Below are positions 7,231 to 15,063 of a stretch of 64,000 nucleotides of DNA, piece by piece. Positions within the stretch are counted from its first letter, which is position 1; the number at the start of each line of letters is the position of its first letter. This DNA comes from Planctomycetota bacterium (GTDB taxonomy: Bacteria; Planctomycetota; UBA11346), in assembly GCA_014193115.1 (NCBI GenBank), contig BJHQ01000011.1, forward strand, positions 89,398-153,397, given 5' to 3'. The notes beneath the pieces were generated by a model, which was not told where the DNA came from, did no database searches, and saw nothing but the letters and a program-made list of their open reading frames with translations. A program made the translations under genes and the position numbers.

Positions 7231-9302
7231 CTATGCCGCACTTTCTTCCGCAAACCTTGTCTGTGCCGGTTCGCACCATCGCCCTCGCCGGCAACCCCAA
7301 CGCCGGCAAGACCAGTTTGTTCAACGCCCTCACCGGCCTGCGCCAAAAAGTGGCCAATTACGCCGGGGTCACGGTCGACAAGAAGACTGGCCCGGCGCGG
7401 ACGCCGGCGGGGCCGATCACCGTCATCGATCTGCCCGGCACCTATTCGCTGGAACCAGTGTCGCCGGATGAACGGGTGGCGGCGGAGGTCCTGCGCGGCC
7501 AGCGCACCGACACGCCGGCGCCGGATGTCATCATCGCGGTGATCGATGCCAGCAATCTCGCCCGCAATCTGCTGCTGTTCACCCAGCTCGCCGACTTGCA
7601 CCGGCCGTTGATCGTCGCCCTGACCATGCCCGATGTCGCCACCAGCCTGGGTCGGCCGGTCGATCCTGCGGCACTGGCACGGGATCTTGGCGTGCCGGTG
7701 GTGCCGGTGGTGTCCTACCGCGGGCAGGGGGTCAGCGAACTGCTGTCTGCGATCGACCGGGCTGGGATCCCCGCCCAGCCGTGGTCGTCCGTGGCGCAGA
7801 CTCCTGTTGCCGCGGATACCGCAGATGCCGCGGATCCCGTGCTGGCCGACATCGCCGGTCGCTACCAGTGGATCGACCGCGTGGTCGAACACTGCGTCCA
7901 ACCCGGCGGAGTGAGCAGTGCGTCGGTGACCGACCGGGTCGATGCCGTGCTGATGCATCCGGTGTTCGGGCTGGGGATCTTCGCGGCGATCATGACCGGT
8001 CTGTTCCTGACCATCTTCATCGTTGCTGATCCCTTGATGTCTGGATGCGAAAACGCTGTCGCCTGGCTGGGCGCGCTGGCCACCAGCGGACTATCCGAGG
8101 GTTTGTTCAAGGATCTCATCGAGCGGGGTGTCTTCGGCGGGGTCGGCAGTGTGGTCGTGTTCGCACCTCAGATCGCCTTGCTGTTCATCCTGCTCGGCCT
8201 GCTTGAGGACAGCGGCTACCTTGCGCGCGCTGCCTTTTTGATGGATCGGCTGCTGTCCCGGGTCGGACTGCACGGCAAGAGTTTCATTCCGTTGCTGTCC
8301 TCGTTCGCCTGTGCGATCCCCGGCATCATGTCGGCGCGCAGCATCCAATCGCCCCGGGACCGCCTGGCCACGATCCTGGTCGCCCCGTTCATGTCGTGCA
8401 GCGCCCGGTTACCCGTTTATCTGCTGCTCGTCGGCACCTTTTTCGGCCATTGGTCGCAGTGGGGTCGGGGCGGATTGATGCTCGGTCTGTACGTCCTCGG
8501 CATTGCAGCCGCCGCCGCCATTGCCTGGCTGTTCAGCCGGACCCGGGCCGCCGGACCGAGCGCTCCGTTCATCCTGGAACTGCCCCGATACCAATGGCCG
8601 AAACCAGGCAACGTCGGCTTGCAGGCCTGGCAGTACACCCGTGCCTTCCTGGTCCGGGCCGGCACCATCATCTTCGCCTTGTCCATACTGCTGTGGGCCG
8701 CTGCGACCTTTCCCCGGCCGACTGAAGCGGAGACCGCCGCCCGCACCGCGGCGTTTGAGCAAGCCTGGACTCCACCCGCACCGCAGCCCGCCGCCGCCGA
8801 GCCAGCCGCAGGCAAGGCAGAGCCGCCGCCATCGCCGGAAACCATCAAGGCCACCGCTTTGGAGCAGCACCTCGCTGGCGAGGCGCTGGCCCATTCGGCC
8901 GCCGGCCGGTTCGGTCATCTGGTCGAGCCGCTGATCGCCCCGCTGGGATTCGACTGGAAGATGGGCGTCGGCCTGGTCGGCGCCTTCGCCGCCCGCGAGG
9001 TCTTCGTCGCCACCATGGGCATCGTCTACCGGGTCGGCGACTCTGAGGACGACACCGCTCCGCTGAGCGACGCCATGACTCAGGATCGCCGCCCCGACGG
9101 CTCGCCGACCTGGACCCCGTTGGTTGCGCTGTCGATGCTGGTGTGGTTCGTCCTGGCGATGCAGTGCATCAGCACCACCGCGGTGGTCCGCCGCGAAACC
9201 GGTGGCTGGACCTGGCCGCTGATCCAGCTGGTGTCGATGAACCTGATCGCCTATGCCGCCTGCCTGGTGATCTACCAGGGCGGCCGGGCCTTGGGCTTCT
9301 GA
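7227..9302 (+). CDS. feoB: Ferrous iron transport protein B
   Basis: A 691-residue inner-membrane Fe(II) permease with an N-terminal G domain. G1 is GNPNAGKTS, G2 lies in VANYAGVTV, and G3 is DLPGTYS. The expected G4 NxxD reads TMPD, replacing Asn with Thr. The membrane half has two Gate regions with conserved cysteines (SFACAIPGIM and PFMSCSARLP). A Pro/Ala-rich insertion near residues 508-540 sits before the last membrane block. It overlaps feoA by four bases and is followed within two bases by a small Cys-rich partner. Identity is secure; the altered G4 motif may weaken guanine specificity. Confidence 0.95.
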   Translation: MTMPHFLPQTLSVPVRTIALAGNPNAGKTSLFNALTGLRQKVANYAGVTVDKKTGPARTPAGPITVIDLPGTYSLEPVSPDERVAAEVLRGQRTDTPAPDVIIAVIDASNLARNLLLFTQLADLHRPLIVALTMPDVATSLGRPVDPAALARDLGVPVVPVVSYRGQGVSELLSAIDRAGIPAQPWSSVAQTPVAADTADAADPVLADIAGRYQWIDRVVEHCVQPGGVSSASVTDRVDAVLMHPVFGLGIFAAIMTGLFLTIFIVADPLMSGCENAVAWLGALATSGLSEGLFKDLIERGVFGGVGSVVVFAPQIALLFILLGLLEDSGYLARAAFLMDRLLSRVGLHGKSFIPLLSSFACAIPGIMSARSIQSPRDRLATILVAPFMSCSARLPVYLLLVGTFFGHWSQWGRGGLMLGLYVLGIAAAAAIAWLFSRTRAAGPSAPFILELPRYQWPKPGNVGLQAWQYTRAFLVRAGTIIFALSILLWAAATFPRPTEAETAARTAAFEQAWTPPAPQPAAAEPAAGKAEPPPSPETIKATALEQHLAGEALAHSAAGRFGHLVEPLIAPLGFDWKMGVGLVGAFAAREVFVATMGIVYRVGDSEDDTAPLSDAMTQDRRPDGSPTWTPLVALSMLVWFVLAMQCISTTAVVRRETGGWTWPLIQLVSMNLIAYAACLVIYQGGRALGF

Positions 9303-9303
9303 C

Positions 9304-9438
9304 ATGGATGCTTTACTGGTCGGTCTGGCCATCGTCGGCGCCGCCGGATACCTGGCGGCACGTTGGTGGCGTTCGTGGGCCGTCAGCAAGAAACCAGGCG
9401 GTTCTTGCGGCTGCGAGCATTGCCCCGGCAAACGGTGA
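9304..9438 (+). CDS. FeoB-associated Cys-rich membrane protein
   Basis: A 44-residue protein with one N-terminal membrane segment (about residues 4-20) and a short C-terminal tail, CGCEHCPGKR, with three cysteines. Such small FeoB-associated Cys-rich proteins follow feoB in many bacteria and may play a FeoC-like part. The ATG lies two bases after the feoB stop, so it belongs to the same operon. Assignment rests on size, topology, cysteine pattern and position. Confidence 0.8.
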   Translation: MDALLVGLAIVGAAGYLAARWWRSWAVSKKPGGSCGCEHCPGKR

Positions 9439-9504
9439 CGCTGACCGGCGGCATCGCCGTCTGACCCAGGCTTGCCCGCGATCCCAGCGTTCCACCGTGG
9501 GCGC

Positions 9505-10437
9505 ATGATCGAACCGCAACGCCGTCTGCTCGCTGATGCCGTCCGCAATCGCGCCTTCAAACTGGCGCTGGAGGCGACCGTGCCGCGTGCTGGCCAGGTG
9601 CTCGATCTTGGCAGTGGCACCGGCTATTTGAGCCTGCTCGCGGTCGCTGCCGGCGCGAGCAAGGTCATCGCTGTCGAGGCCGAACCCGGATTGGCGCATC
9701 TGGCTGAGCGGGTGCTGCGCGCGAACGGAGCAGCGAAAAAGGTCCAGGTGGTGGCGGCGGCGTCCCACGACATCGCGCTCAAAGGTTCCGGCACCGCTGA
9801 CGTGGTTGTGTCCGAAACCCTGGGCAACCACGCCTTTGAAGAGCACCTGATCGAAAACCTGATGGATGCCAGGCGATTCCTGAAGCCGGGCGGGACGATG
9901 ATTCCTCGGGCGGTGACCGTGTGGGCGTGCCCGGTCGTCACGCCGCGGCTCCGCGAGTCGGTCGATACCTGGGATACCGGCGATGGCTTCGACCTGACCG
10001 CGGCCCGCCGGGTCGGGCTGAACAACCTGTTCGTGCGCACCGCAGGACCAGAGGATTTGCTGGAGGGGGGCGAAGTCGCCCTCGATCAGGCCACGTTCAT
10101 CCGTGGCGATGGCCGGCCCGGCGACGAACCCAGTCAGCGCAAAGCGACCGCGCGGTGGACCCTGGCCAGGGCCACGACGATCCACGGCTACCTGCTATGG
10201 TGGACGGCAGAACTCGCCCCGGGCATCGTGCTGTCCACCGCTCCGACCGCGCCCGCCACCCACTGGGAGCAGGTCTTCCTGCCCCTGATGGAACCGCTCT
10301 CAGGCGGCCGTAAAGACGAAATCATTTTGCATTATTCCAGCGATACCCGCTGGTCCACCGGGTGCCGCGTCACCTGGTCGGGCAGCGTCGGCCGCCTGCC
10401 CTACCGGATGGACAACCGCGACGGTTGGCCGCGGTGA
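9505..10437 (+). CDS. SAM-dependent methyltransferase resembling protein arginine methyltransferases
   Basis: A 310-residue protein with a Rossmann methyltransferase domain (VLDLGSGTGYLSLLAVAAGA, then IAVEAE). It also carries the two hallmarks of eukaryotic-type PRMTs. One is a double-E loop, SETLGNHAFEE, with the two glutamates nine positions apart as in PRMT1. The other is a THW loop (THWEQ) in the beta-barrel half. PRMTs transfer methyl groups to arginine guanidines in proteins. The ATG at 9505 is taken; a TTG at 9472 is possible. It follows the feo genes closely on the same strand. Substrate is unknown, and a small-molecule substrate cannot be excluded. Confidence 0.8.
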   Translation: MIEPQRRLLADAVRNRAFKLALEATVPRAGQVLDLGSGTGYLSLLAVAAGASKVIAVEAEPGLAHLAERVLRANGAAKKVQVVAAASHDIALKGSGTADVVVSETLGNHAFEEHLIENLMDARRFLKPGGTMIPRAVTVWACPVVTPRLRESVDTWDTGDGFDLTAARRVGLNNLFVRTAGPEDLLEGGEVALDQATFIRGDGRPGDEPSQRKATARWTLARATTIHGYLLWWTAELAPGIVLSTAPTAPATHWEQVFLPLMEPLSGGRKDEIILHYSSDTRWSTGCRVTWSGSVGRLPYRMDNRDGWPR

Positions 10438-10790
10438 GGACTTTTATCATGGGGCTTTCGCCCCACGGGCCTTCGGCCCTGCCCCCGGCCGCGGTCGTCG
10501 CTTCATTTCACTGCTGCGCAGATGCCATGGTGGGCGGATGGGCGTTGCCCATTTTATTCGCCCACCGCTCCTCGGTCGGCCGTTCCCCATGGCCTCGCTC
10601 CGAGGTCCTCTCGATACATCGGGGACTCCCTCCCGAGATCCAAGGGTCACCACGACCCCGGGGACCTTGAGCCTGATGTGGTGTCAGGGAAAAAAGTCGC
10701 GAGTAGGCGTTGATCCAGTCATCGATGATGACGGTCGGTTGATTGACCACGTCAGCTTCGCTGCTTCCATGAGATTCTGATTTTTAGCGA
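10438..10790. other. Intergenic region with hairpins, no gene found
   Basis: This 353-bp gap lies between the convergent methyltransferase and XRE-cupin genes. It opens with two GC hairpins (GGGGC tttc GCCCC and GGGCC ttc GGCCC), which could end transcription although no T-run follows. A larger nested palindrome occupies 10529-10566. The rest (about 10600-10780) contains open but family-less frames on both strands and may be the remnant of a lost element; I cannot assign it. Confidence 0.5.
10529..10566. repeat. Nested palindrome
   Basis: An outer stem GGTGGGCG / CGCCCACC encloses an inner stem ATGGGC gtt GCCCAT and a short A/T spacer. The geometry is that of a REP-like extragenic palindrome. 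Only one copy is present in this window. Confidence 0.6.
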
Positions 10791-11339
10791 TTACGCCAGG
10801 TGCAGAACCACGACCGAGATCGCGCTGACCGTGTCCTTGCCGTGGTTGATATAGACGTGGCGTTTGTGGCCGGGGAACTGGACCAGGGCGCCGGCTTCGA
10901 CTTCGACCACCTCTTCGGCGATGCGCAGCGTGGCGGTGCCGGAATGGCAATAGAAGAACTCCTGGGCGCCTTCCGGGTGCGGGCGGCCGACGCTGTCGCA
11001 GCCAGGTTGCAGGGAGACGGCGCTGATCTGGACGCCCTTGGACGCGATGGGCGAGACCAGTCGGGCGGCGAAGCGGCCCTTGTCGGCGCGGTATTCCTGT
11101 TGTTCCGCAGGAGACACCTTGTGGTGGCGGCGCTCGGGCTGGGGCCGCACCAGCTCGTCCACCGCCACGTCGAGGGCCTTGGCCACCCGCAGCACTGTGG
11201 CCAGGGCGGGATTGGCTCCAGGTTGTTCGAGGCTGGCGAGGGTGGCGCGGGGCAGGCCGCAGCGGTCAGCCAGGCCGGCTTGGGTCAGCCCAGCCTGCTT
11301 GCGCAGGCGGCGCAGGTTGTCGGCAAGGGTGGCGTCCAT
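10791..11339 (-). CDS. XRE-family regulator with C-terminal cupin domain
   Basis: A 182-residue regulator. The N-terminal helix-turn-helix (about residues 5-62) has LRRLRKQAGLTQAGLADRCG, typical of XRE/Cro. The C-terminal cupin (about 100-180) has PHPEGAQEFFYCHSG and a later FPGHKRHVY, giving probable metal or ligand histidines. Such proteins often sense small carboxylates, amines or polyamines. The start at 11339 is chosen as the first Met before the DNA-binding domain; upstream in-frame sequence looks non-coding. It faces away from the superoxide dismutase gene, with whose leader region its promoter would overlap. Confidence 0.9.
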   Translation of the reverse strand: MDATLADNLRRLRKQAGLTQAGLADRCGLPRATLASLEQPGANPALATVLRVAKALDVAVDELVRPQPERRHHKVSPAEQQEYRADKGRFAARLVSPIASKGVQISAVSLQPGCDSVGRPHPEGAQEFFYCHSGTATLRIAEEVVEVEAGALVQFPGHKRHVYINHGKDTVSAISVVVLHLA

Positions 11340-11476
11340 GCCGATAGGCTGGCGCGGAATTCCAATGTGCCAGCACCCCCGGTCTGGATTCCAGCCCATC
11401 AGACTTGCCCGGCCAGGTGGCATCGACGACAAGACCATCCGTTGCGGGGATGCTCCCTGCTTCCCGGAGATTCCCC

Positions 11477-11593
11477 TTGGAACGCCGTGATTTCCTGCGC
11501 TTGTCCGGCCTCGCCGCGATCGGCGCGTTCTATCCCTTTACCGCTCCCCGGCTCGACGCCGGCGACGGCCCAGTCCCCCTCAAGGAGGCAAAC
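11477..11593 (+). other. Possible Tat signal extension in frame with sodB
   Basis: In frame with the dismutase and without stops, a TTG at 11477 would begin LERRDFLRLSGLAAIGAF. This twin-arginine motif plus hydrophobic segment is followed by an Ala-rich stretch that could be cleaved. CGGAG lies eight bases before the TTG. Use of this start would send the enzyme across the membrane; the internal ATG at 11594 gives a cytosolic form. Whether the upstream start is used is unknown. Confidence 0.5.
11583..11588 (+). promoter_or_regulatory. Strong ribosome-binding site for internal sodB start
   Basis: AGGAGG ends five bases before the ATG at 11594, where the canonical dismutase sequence begins. This site supports initiation at the internal start even though a longer in-frame reading is open. 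Confidence 0.75.
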
Positions 11594-12184
11594 ATGCCCT
11601 TCACCCTTCCCGCCCTTCCTTATGCCACTGACGCTCTCGAACCCTTCCTGACCAAGGAAAACATCGAGCTGCATCACGGCAAGCACCACAACGCCTACGT
11701 GGTCAACCTCAACAAGTTCATCGACGACGGCAAGGTCGATGGCAAGAAATCGCTGGAAGAGATCATCCTGTCCAGCGACGGTCCGGTGTTCAACAACGCC
11801 GCCCAGATCTGGAACCACACCTTCTTTTTCAATGGCCTGAAGCCCAAGGGTGGCGGCGAACCAACCGGCGCTGTGGCTGACGCCATCGTCCGCGATTTCG
11901 GCAGCTTCGCTAAGTTCAAAGAGGAATTCACCGCTGCCGCGATCAGCCAGTTCGGCTCGGGCTGGGCCTGGCTGGTGGTCGATGGCGGCAAGCTGAAGGT
12001 CACCAAGACCGGCAATGCCGATCTGCCGTTGAAGGCCAAGCAGACCGCGTTGCTGACCGTCGATGTTTGGGAGCACGCGTACTACCCGACGTTCAAGAAT
12101 CTCCGTCCGAAGTACGTCGAGACCTTCCTGACCAACCTGGTCAATTGGGAGTTCGTGGCCGAGCAGCTCAAGCTCGCGAAGTAA
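11594..12184 (+). CDS. sodB: Superoxide dismutase, Fe type
   Basis: A 196-residue Fe/Mn superoxide dismutase from the ATG at 11594. Metal ligands are visible in ELHHGKHHNAY, WNHTFFF and DVWEHAYY. The glutamine of FNNAAQIWNH, in the position used by iron enzymes, and the lack of the Mn-type Gln before DVWEH point to Fe. It converts superoxide to peroxide and oxygen. An in-frame extension back to 11477 encodes a Tat-like leader, so a second exported form is possible. A strong terminator follows at 12209-12247. Confidence 0.94.
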   Translation: MPFTLPALPYATDALEPFLTKENIELHHGKHHNAYVVNLNKFIDDGKVDGKKSLEEIILSSDGPVFNNAAQIWNHTFFFNGLKPKGGGEPTGAVADAIVRDFGSFAKFKEEFTAAAISQFGSGWAWLVVDGGKLKVTKTGNADLPLKAKQTALLTVDVWEHAYYPTFKNLRPKYVETFLTNLVNWEFVAEQLKLAK

Positions 12185-12208
12185 TTCCGCACCGTCTGAC
12201 TGTTGACG

Positions 12209-12247
12209 GCGCCGGCGGTGTGCGGTTGCACGCCGCCGGCGCTTTTT
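12209..12247 (+). terminator. Rho-independent terminator after sodB
   Basis: A 10-bp perfect stem GCGCCGGCGG / CCGCCGGCGC (12209-12218 with 12233-12242) extends inward through GTGC ggtt GCAC and is followed by a run of six T. It ends the sodB transcript. Confidence 0.92.
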
Positions 12248-12275
12248 TGCGACCCGTGGCAGGCATGATGCGGTC

Positions 12276-12833
12276 ATGCGCCAGCCGTGGTCCATCGTGG
12301 TGGTGCTGTTCGCCGCGCTGTTCGGCGCGGGATGCGCGCCGGCCCGCTATCAGCCGATCGCCCGACCGGATAGCGATGGCGTGCCACTGGTGATCACGGT
12401 CGATTTCGATCCTGCCGTGCTAGACCATCCAACTTTTGCGCCAACGCCTGAACCGACGGTGCGATTCATGATGATCCACCGGGTCGGCTGGCATGGCCGT
12501 TCACCGTGGTGCGACGATCCGTTCTGGCCTCATGGCCATGTGTGGGCCGATCAGCCGCGGCCGACCGCGGTCTGGCTGCTGCTCGGCGATGGGCCGGCCC
12601 AGGCCCAGGCATTGCGCTGGCGTCTCGGCCGAGGTCGCCAGGAAACCACCGTCGCGATCCGTCCTGGTCGTACGTTGACCGTCACGATGCAAGCCAACGG
12701 CGGCCAAACCGGCTGGGAATCGCTGGGTACCATCACCATGGCCCCCGACTTGAAACTGCGCGTCGTGCTCGACGCCAATGGAGGCAGGCTGGACAGCAGC
12801 TCCTCCACAGCCGCGGCGGTCACCGCGCCGTAA
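12276..12833 (+). CDS. Predicted lipoprotein of unknown function
   Basis: A 185-residue protein with a signal sequence and a lipobox (LFGAGC, Cys at residue 20), so probably membrane-anchored on the outside. The body is rich in Trp, Pro and beta-type sequence and ends in a Ser/Ala-rich tail. I recognise no domain. It lies between the sodB terminator and the ECF sigma gene, 92 bp before the latter, and could be read with it. Confidence 0.7.
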   Translation: MRQPWSIVVVLFAALFGAGCAPARYQPIARPDSDGVPLVITVDFDPAVLDHPTFAPTPEPTVRFMMIHRVGWHGRSPWCDDPFWPHGHVWADQPRPTAVWLLLGDGPAQAQALRWRLGRGRQETTVAIRPGRTLTVTMQANGGQTGWESLGTITMAPDLKLRVVLDANGGRLDSSSSTAAAVTAP

Positions 12834-12925
12834 CGGAATGGCGCTGAATGGTGGTGTGACACAGCCGGACTGCGGTCGCTCAGTGTCCAGGGAATGTCTG
12901 CGTGTGCAGGCTGAATACCCGGTGC

Positions 12926-13489
12926 ATGGATGATCCCGCCGATCCCCTCGATGTGCTCGCCCGGCGAGCCCAGGCAGGCGACCGCGAAGCCTTCAGCGCC
13001 ATCGTGGTCCAGACCGAGGTCCTGGTCCGCCGGTTCATCGCTGCCCGGGCCACCTCGCTCAGCCAGGTGGACGAGGTCCTGCAGGAGACCTACGTCACCG
13101 CCTGGATCCGGATCAGCAGCTATCGGCTCTCTGGAACCCTGTTGGCTTGGCTCAAGGGCATCGCCCGCAACTTGCAGCGGCAGGAATGGGAACGCTGCCG
13201 CGCAGCAGCCGCGACTGACCCTGAGTGCATTGATGGCCTGATCGCGCCGGAGCCGGAGCGCGACCTGGACGCCGACGTCAGCACCGCGATGCGTCGGCGA
13301 CTGCGCTCCTGCCTGGAGACGCTCAGCATTCAGCTCCGGGACTTGATCCAGCGCCGTTACCAGGGCGGTCAATCCATGACGGACCTGGGCGCAACCCTGG
13401 CCTGTCCGGCGGCCACCGTGGCCACCCGCTTGTTCCGGGCCCGCGAGCACCTGCGCGCCTGCATCGAGCGGGGCGCGGAGACGCCATGA
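12926..13489 (+). CDS. ECF-like RNA polymerase sigma factor
   Basis: A 187-residue sigma70-family factor with region 2 (about residues 15-85, including VDEVLQETYVTAWIRI) and region 4 (about 120-175, with MTDLGATLACPAATVATRLF). Region 3 is absent, as expected for ECF factors. The ATG at 12926 is chosen; a GTG at 12902 would add eight residues. Its stop overlaps the start of a FecR-domain protein (ATGA), and that protein is presumably its anti-sigma regulator. The likely target is this operon itself, but no promoter motif was identified. Confidence 0.9.
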   Translation: MDDPADPLDVLARRAQAGDREAFSAIVVQTEVLVRRFIAARATSLSQVDEVLQETYVTAWIRISSYRLSGTLLAWLKGIARNLQRQEWERCRAAAATDPECIDGLIAPEPERDLDADVSTAMRRRLRSCLETLSIQLRDLIQRRYQGGQSMTDLGATLACPAATVATRLFRAREHLRACIERGAETP

Positions 13490-15051
13490 TCGATCATCGC
13501 CTGCCGGTTTGGATCGAGGCCCACCTCGACGGCACGCTGGCTGGGGCCGAGCTCGCTGCCTGCCGCACAGCACTGGCGGCGGATCCGGCGCTGCGCGAGG
13601 GTTTCCGCCACCATTGCCAGATGGCGGCGCAGCTCGCGAATGAACTCGGCCCAAGAGACCAGAGCAAATCGGCTGAACTGGCTCGGCGCATCGATGGCCT
13701 GTTGGCGGACTCTCGGCGGGTGCGCAGCCAGGCGCGGCGGGTGCTCGCTGGGCTGCCTCGCTGGCCAGCCCGGGTGATATGGGCGTTGGCGGCGCTGTTG
13801 GTCCTGGCCATCGGGTTGCCCGTGACGGTGATGGCGTTGCGCGCGTCCTCGACCGGCGCAGCGATCGCCTGGCGCGAGGACGCCGGCGGCCGCAGCGTCC
13901 TGGTCGCCGGAGCCCAGGTCACGGGCACGGTTGGCATGGCGATCGTCCAGGCCGATGGTTCGCGCCTGGGCCTCGGCAGGGGGGCGAAGGTCCTGGTCGG
14001 TGATCGGCCCGGCCGCTATCAGCTAGACCATGGCTTGATCGAGGCCCGGATCGCCCCGCAGTCGCCGGCTGGGTTCTCCATCAGCACTCCGTCCGGCCGG
14101 GTCAGCGTGGTCGGCACCACGTTCACCTTGCTGGCAACTCCGGTGGCGAGCTGGCTGGCAGTGTCGGAGGGAAGCGTCGACCTCGCATCAGCAGCTGGCA
14201 CCCGGCGGATCACGGCAGGCGGCCGGGCATTGATGCCTTCGGTCGGTGCCCCCCGCTTGTTGCCCGCCGTGGATCGGCGGCCCATCGGCAGCTGGGTCCT
14301 CTGCCAAGGTTCGACCGTGATGAATCCGCGTGGCTGGTTCGGTGACGAACGCGCTGACTACCGCGGGGCCGCCGGTGCGACCCGTTTTGCCACCGCCCTG
14401 GTTGCGGCTGCTGACGCTGGCATCGAGGACTTGCGGGCGCATGGCGCCCAAGGGGTCATCCTGTGGGACCTGGAGGGCAACCATGAGCAGATCCAGCGCT
14501 ATCCCGGCGATCCGCGGTTGATCGGTGACATCGCCCCTGAAATGGACTCCGCCGCCGATGGCCTGTTCACCCGGCTGGCCTCCGCCGGCTTCGCCACCGG
14601 CGTGCGCATCGGCGTCCACCCGTTCCGGCGCGTTGGCGATCGTCTGGTCGTCGATCCCGACGACGACCGGATGCTCGACGAGGCCACCGCCCGCATCGCC
14701 TTCGCCCGCACCCGCTGGGGCTGCACGCTGTTCTTCCTTGGCCACAACCTGACCAGGGCCGGCCTTGACCAGATGGCAGCGGGCGGAGCCATCGATCCAG
14801 AGCACCACGCCACGCCGACCGCTGTGATCCTGGCACTGCAAGCCCGTTTCCCCGGCTGCACTTTCATTCCGGAGTACGCCGCGGACGAGACCTGGGCGCT
14901 GACACCATGCTTCGCCATGCCGAGCCCTGCGGGTCTGGCTCGCGCGGCGGAGCTCATCCGCCGCTGGCCCTGGGCCACGCCAGCCGTCTTCCAGCCCGCC
15001 GGCACCGTTCCTGCCGGCGCCATCGAACTGTTCGCGGTCACCAACCGCTAA
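13486..15051 (+). CDS. FecR-domain anti-sigma-like protein fused to a TIM-barrel glycosidase-like domain
   Basis: A 521-residue membrane protein in three parts. Residues 1-95 are cytosolic and resemble an anti-sigma N-terminus. A membrane helix (97-118) follows, then a FecR domain (about 125-250, with SISTPSGRVSVVGTTFTLLA). Residues 265-521 look like an alpha/beta barrel found in PVC-group carbohydrate-active proteins, with ILWDLEGNHEQ and GDPRLIGDIAPEMD near expected active-site strands. The gene overlaps the ECF sigma gene by four bases and precedes a pectate-lyase-like gene by 12 bp. I infer that the outer domain senses or trims a glycan and signals to the sigma factor. The barrel assignment is less certain than FecR. 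Confidence 0.82.
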   Translation: MIDHRLPVWIEAHLDGTLAGAELAACRTALAADPALREGFRHHCQMAAQLANELGPRDQSKSAELARRIDGLLADSRRVRSQARRVLAGLPRWPARVIWALAALLVLAIGLPVTVMALRASSTGAAIAWREDAGGRSVLVAGAQVTGTVGMAIVQADGSRLGLGRGAKVLVGDRPGRYQLDHGLIEARIAPQSPAGFSISTPSGRVSVVGTTFTLLATPVASWLAVSEGSVDLASAAGTRRITAGGRALMPSVGAPRLLPAVDRRPIGSWVLCQGSTVMNPRGWFGDERADYRGAAGATRFATALVAAADAGIEDLRAHGAQGVILWDLEGNHEQIQRYPGDPRLIGDIAPEMDSAADGLFTRLASAGFATGVRIGVHPFRRVGDRLVVDPDDDRMLDEATARIAFARTRWGCTLFFLGHNLTRAGLDQMAAGGAIDPEHHATPTAVILALQARFPGCTFIPEYAADETWALTPCFAMPSPAGLARAAELIRRWPWATPAVFQPAGTVPAGAIELFAVTNR

Positions 15052-15063
15052 ACCGGAGGTCCC

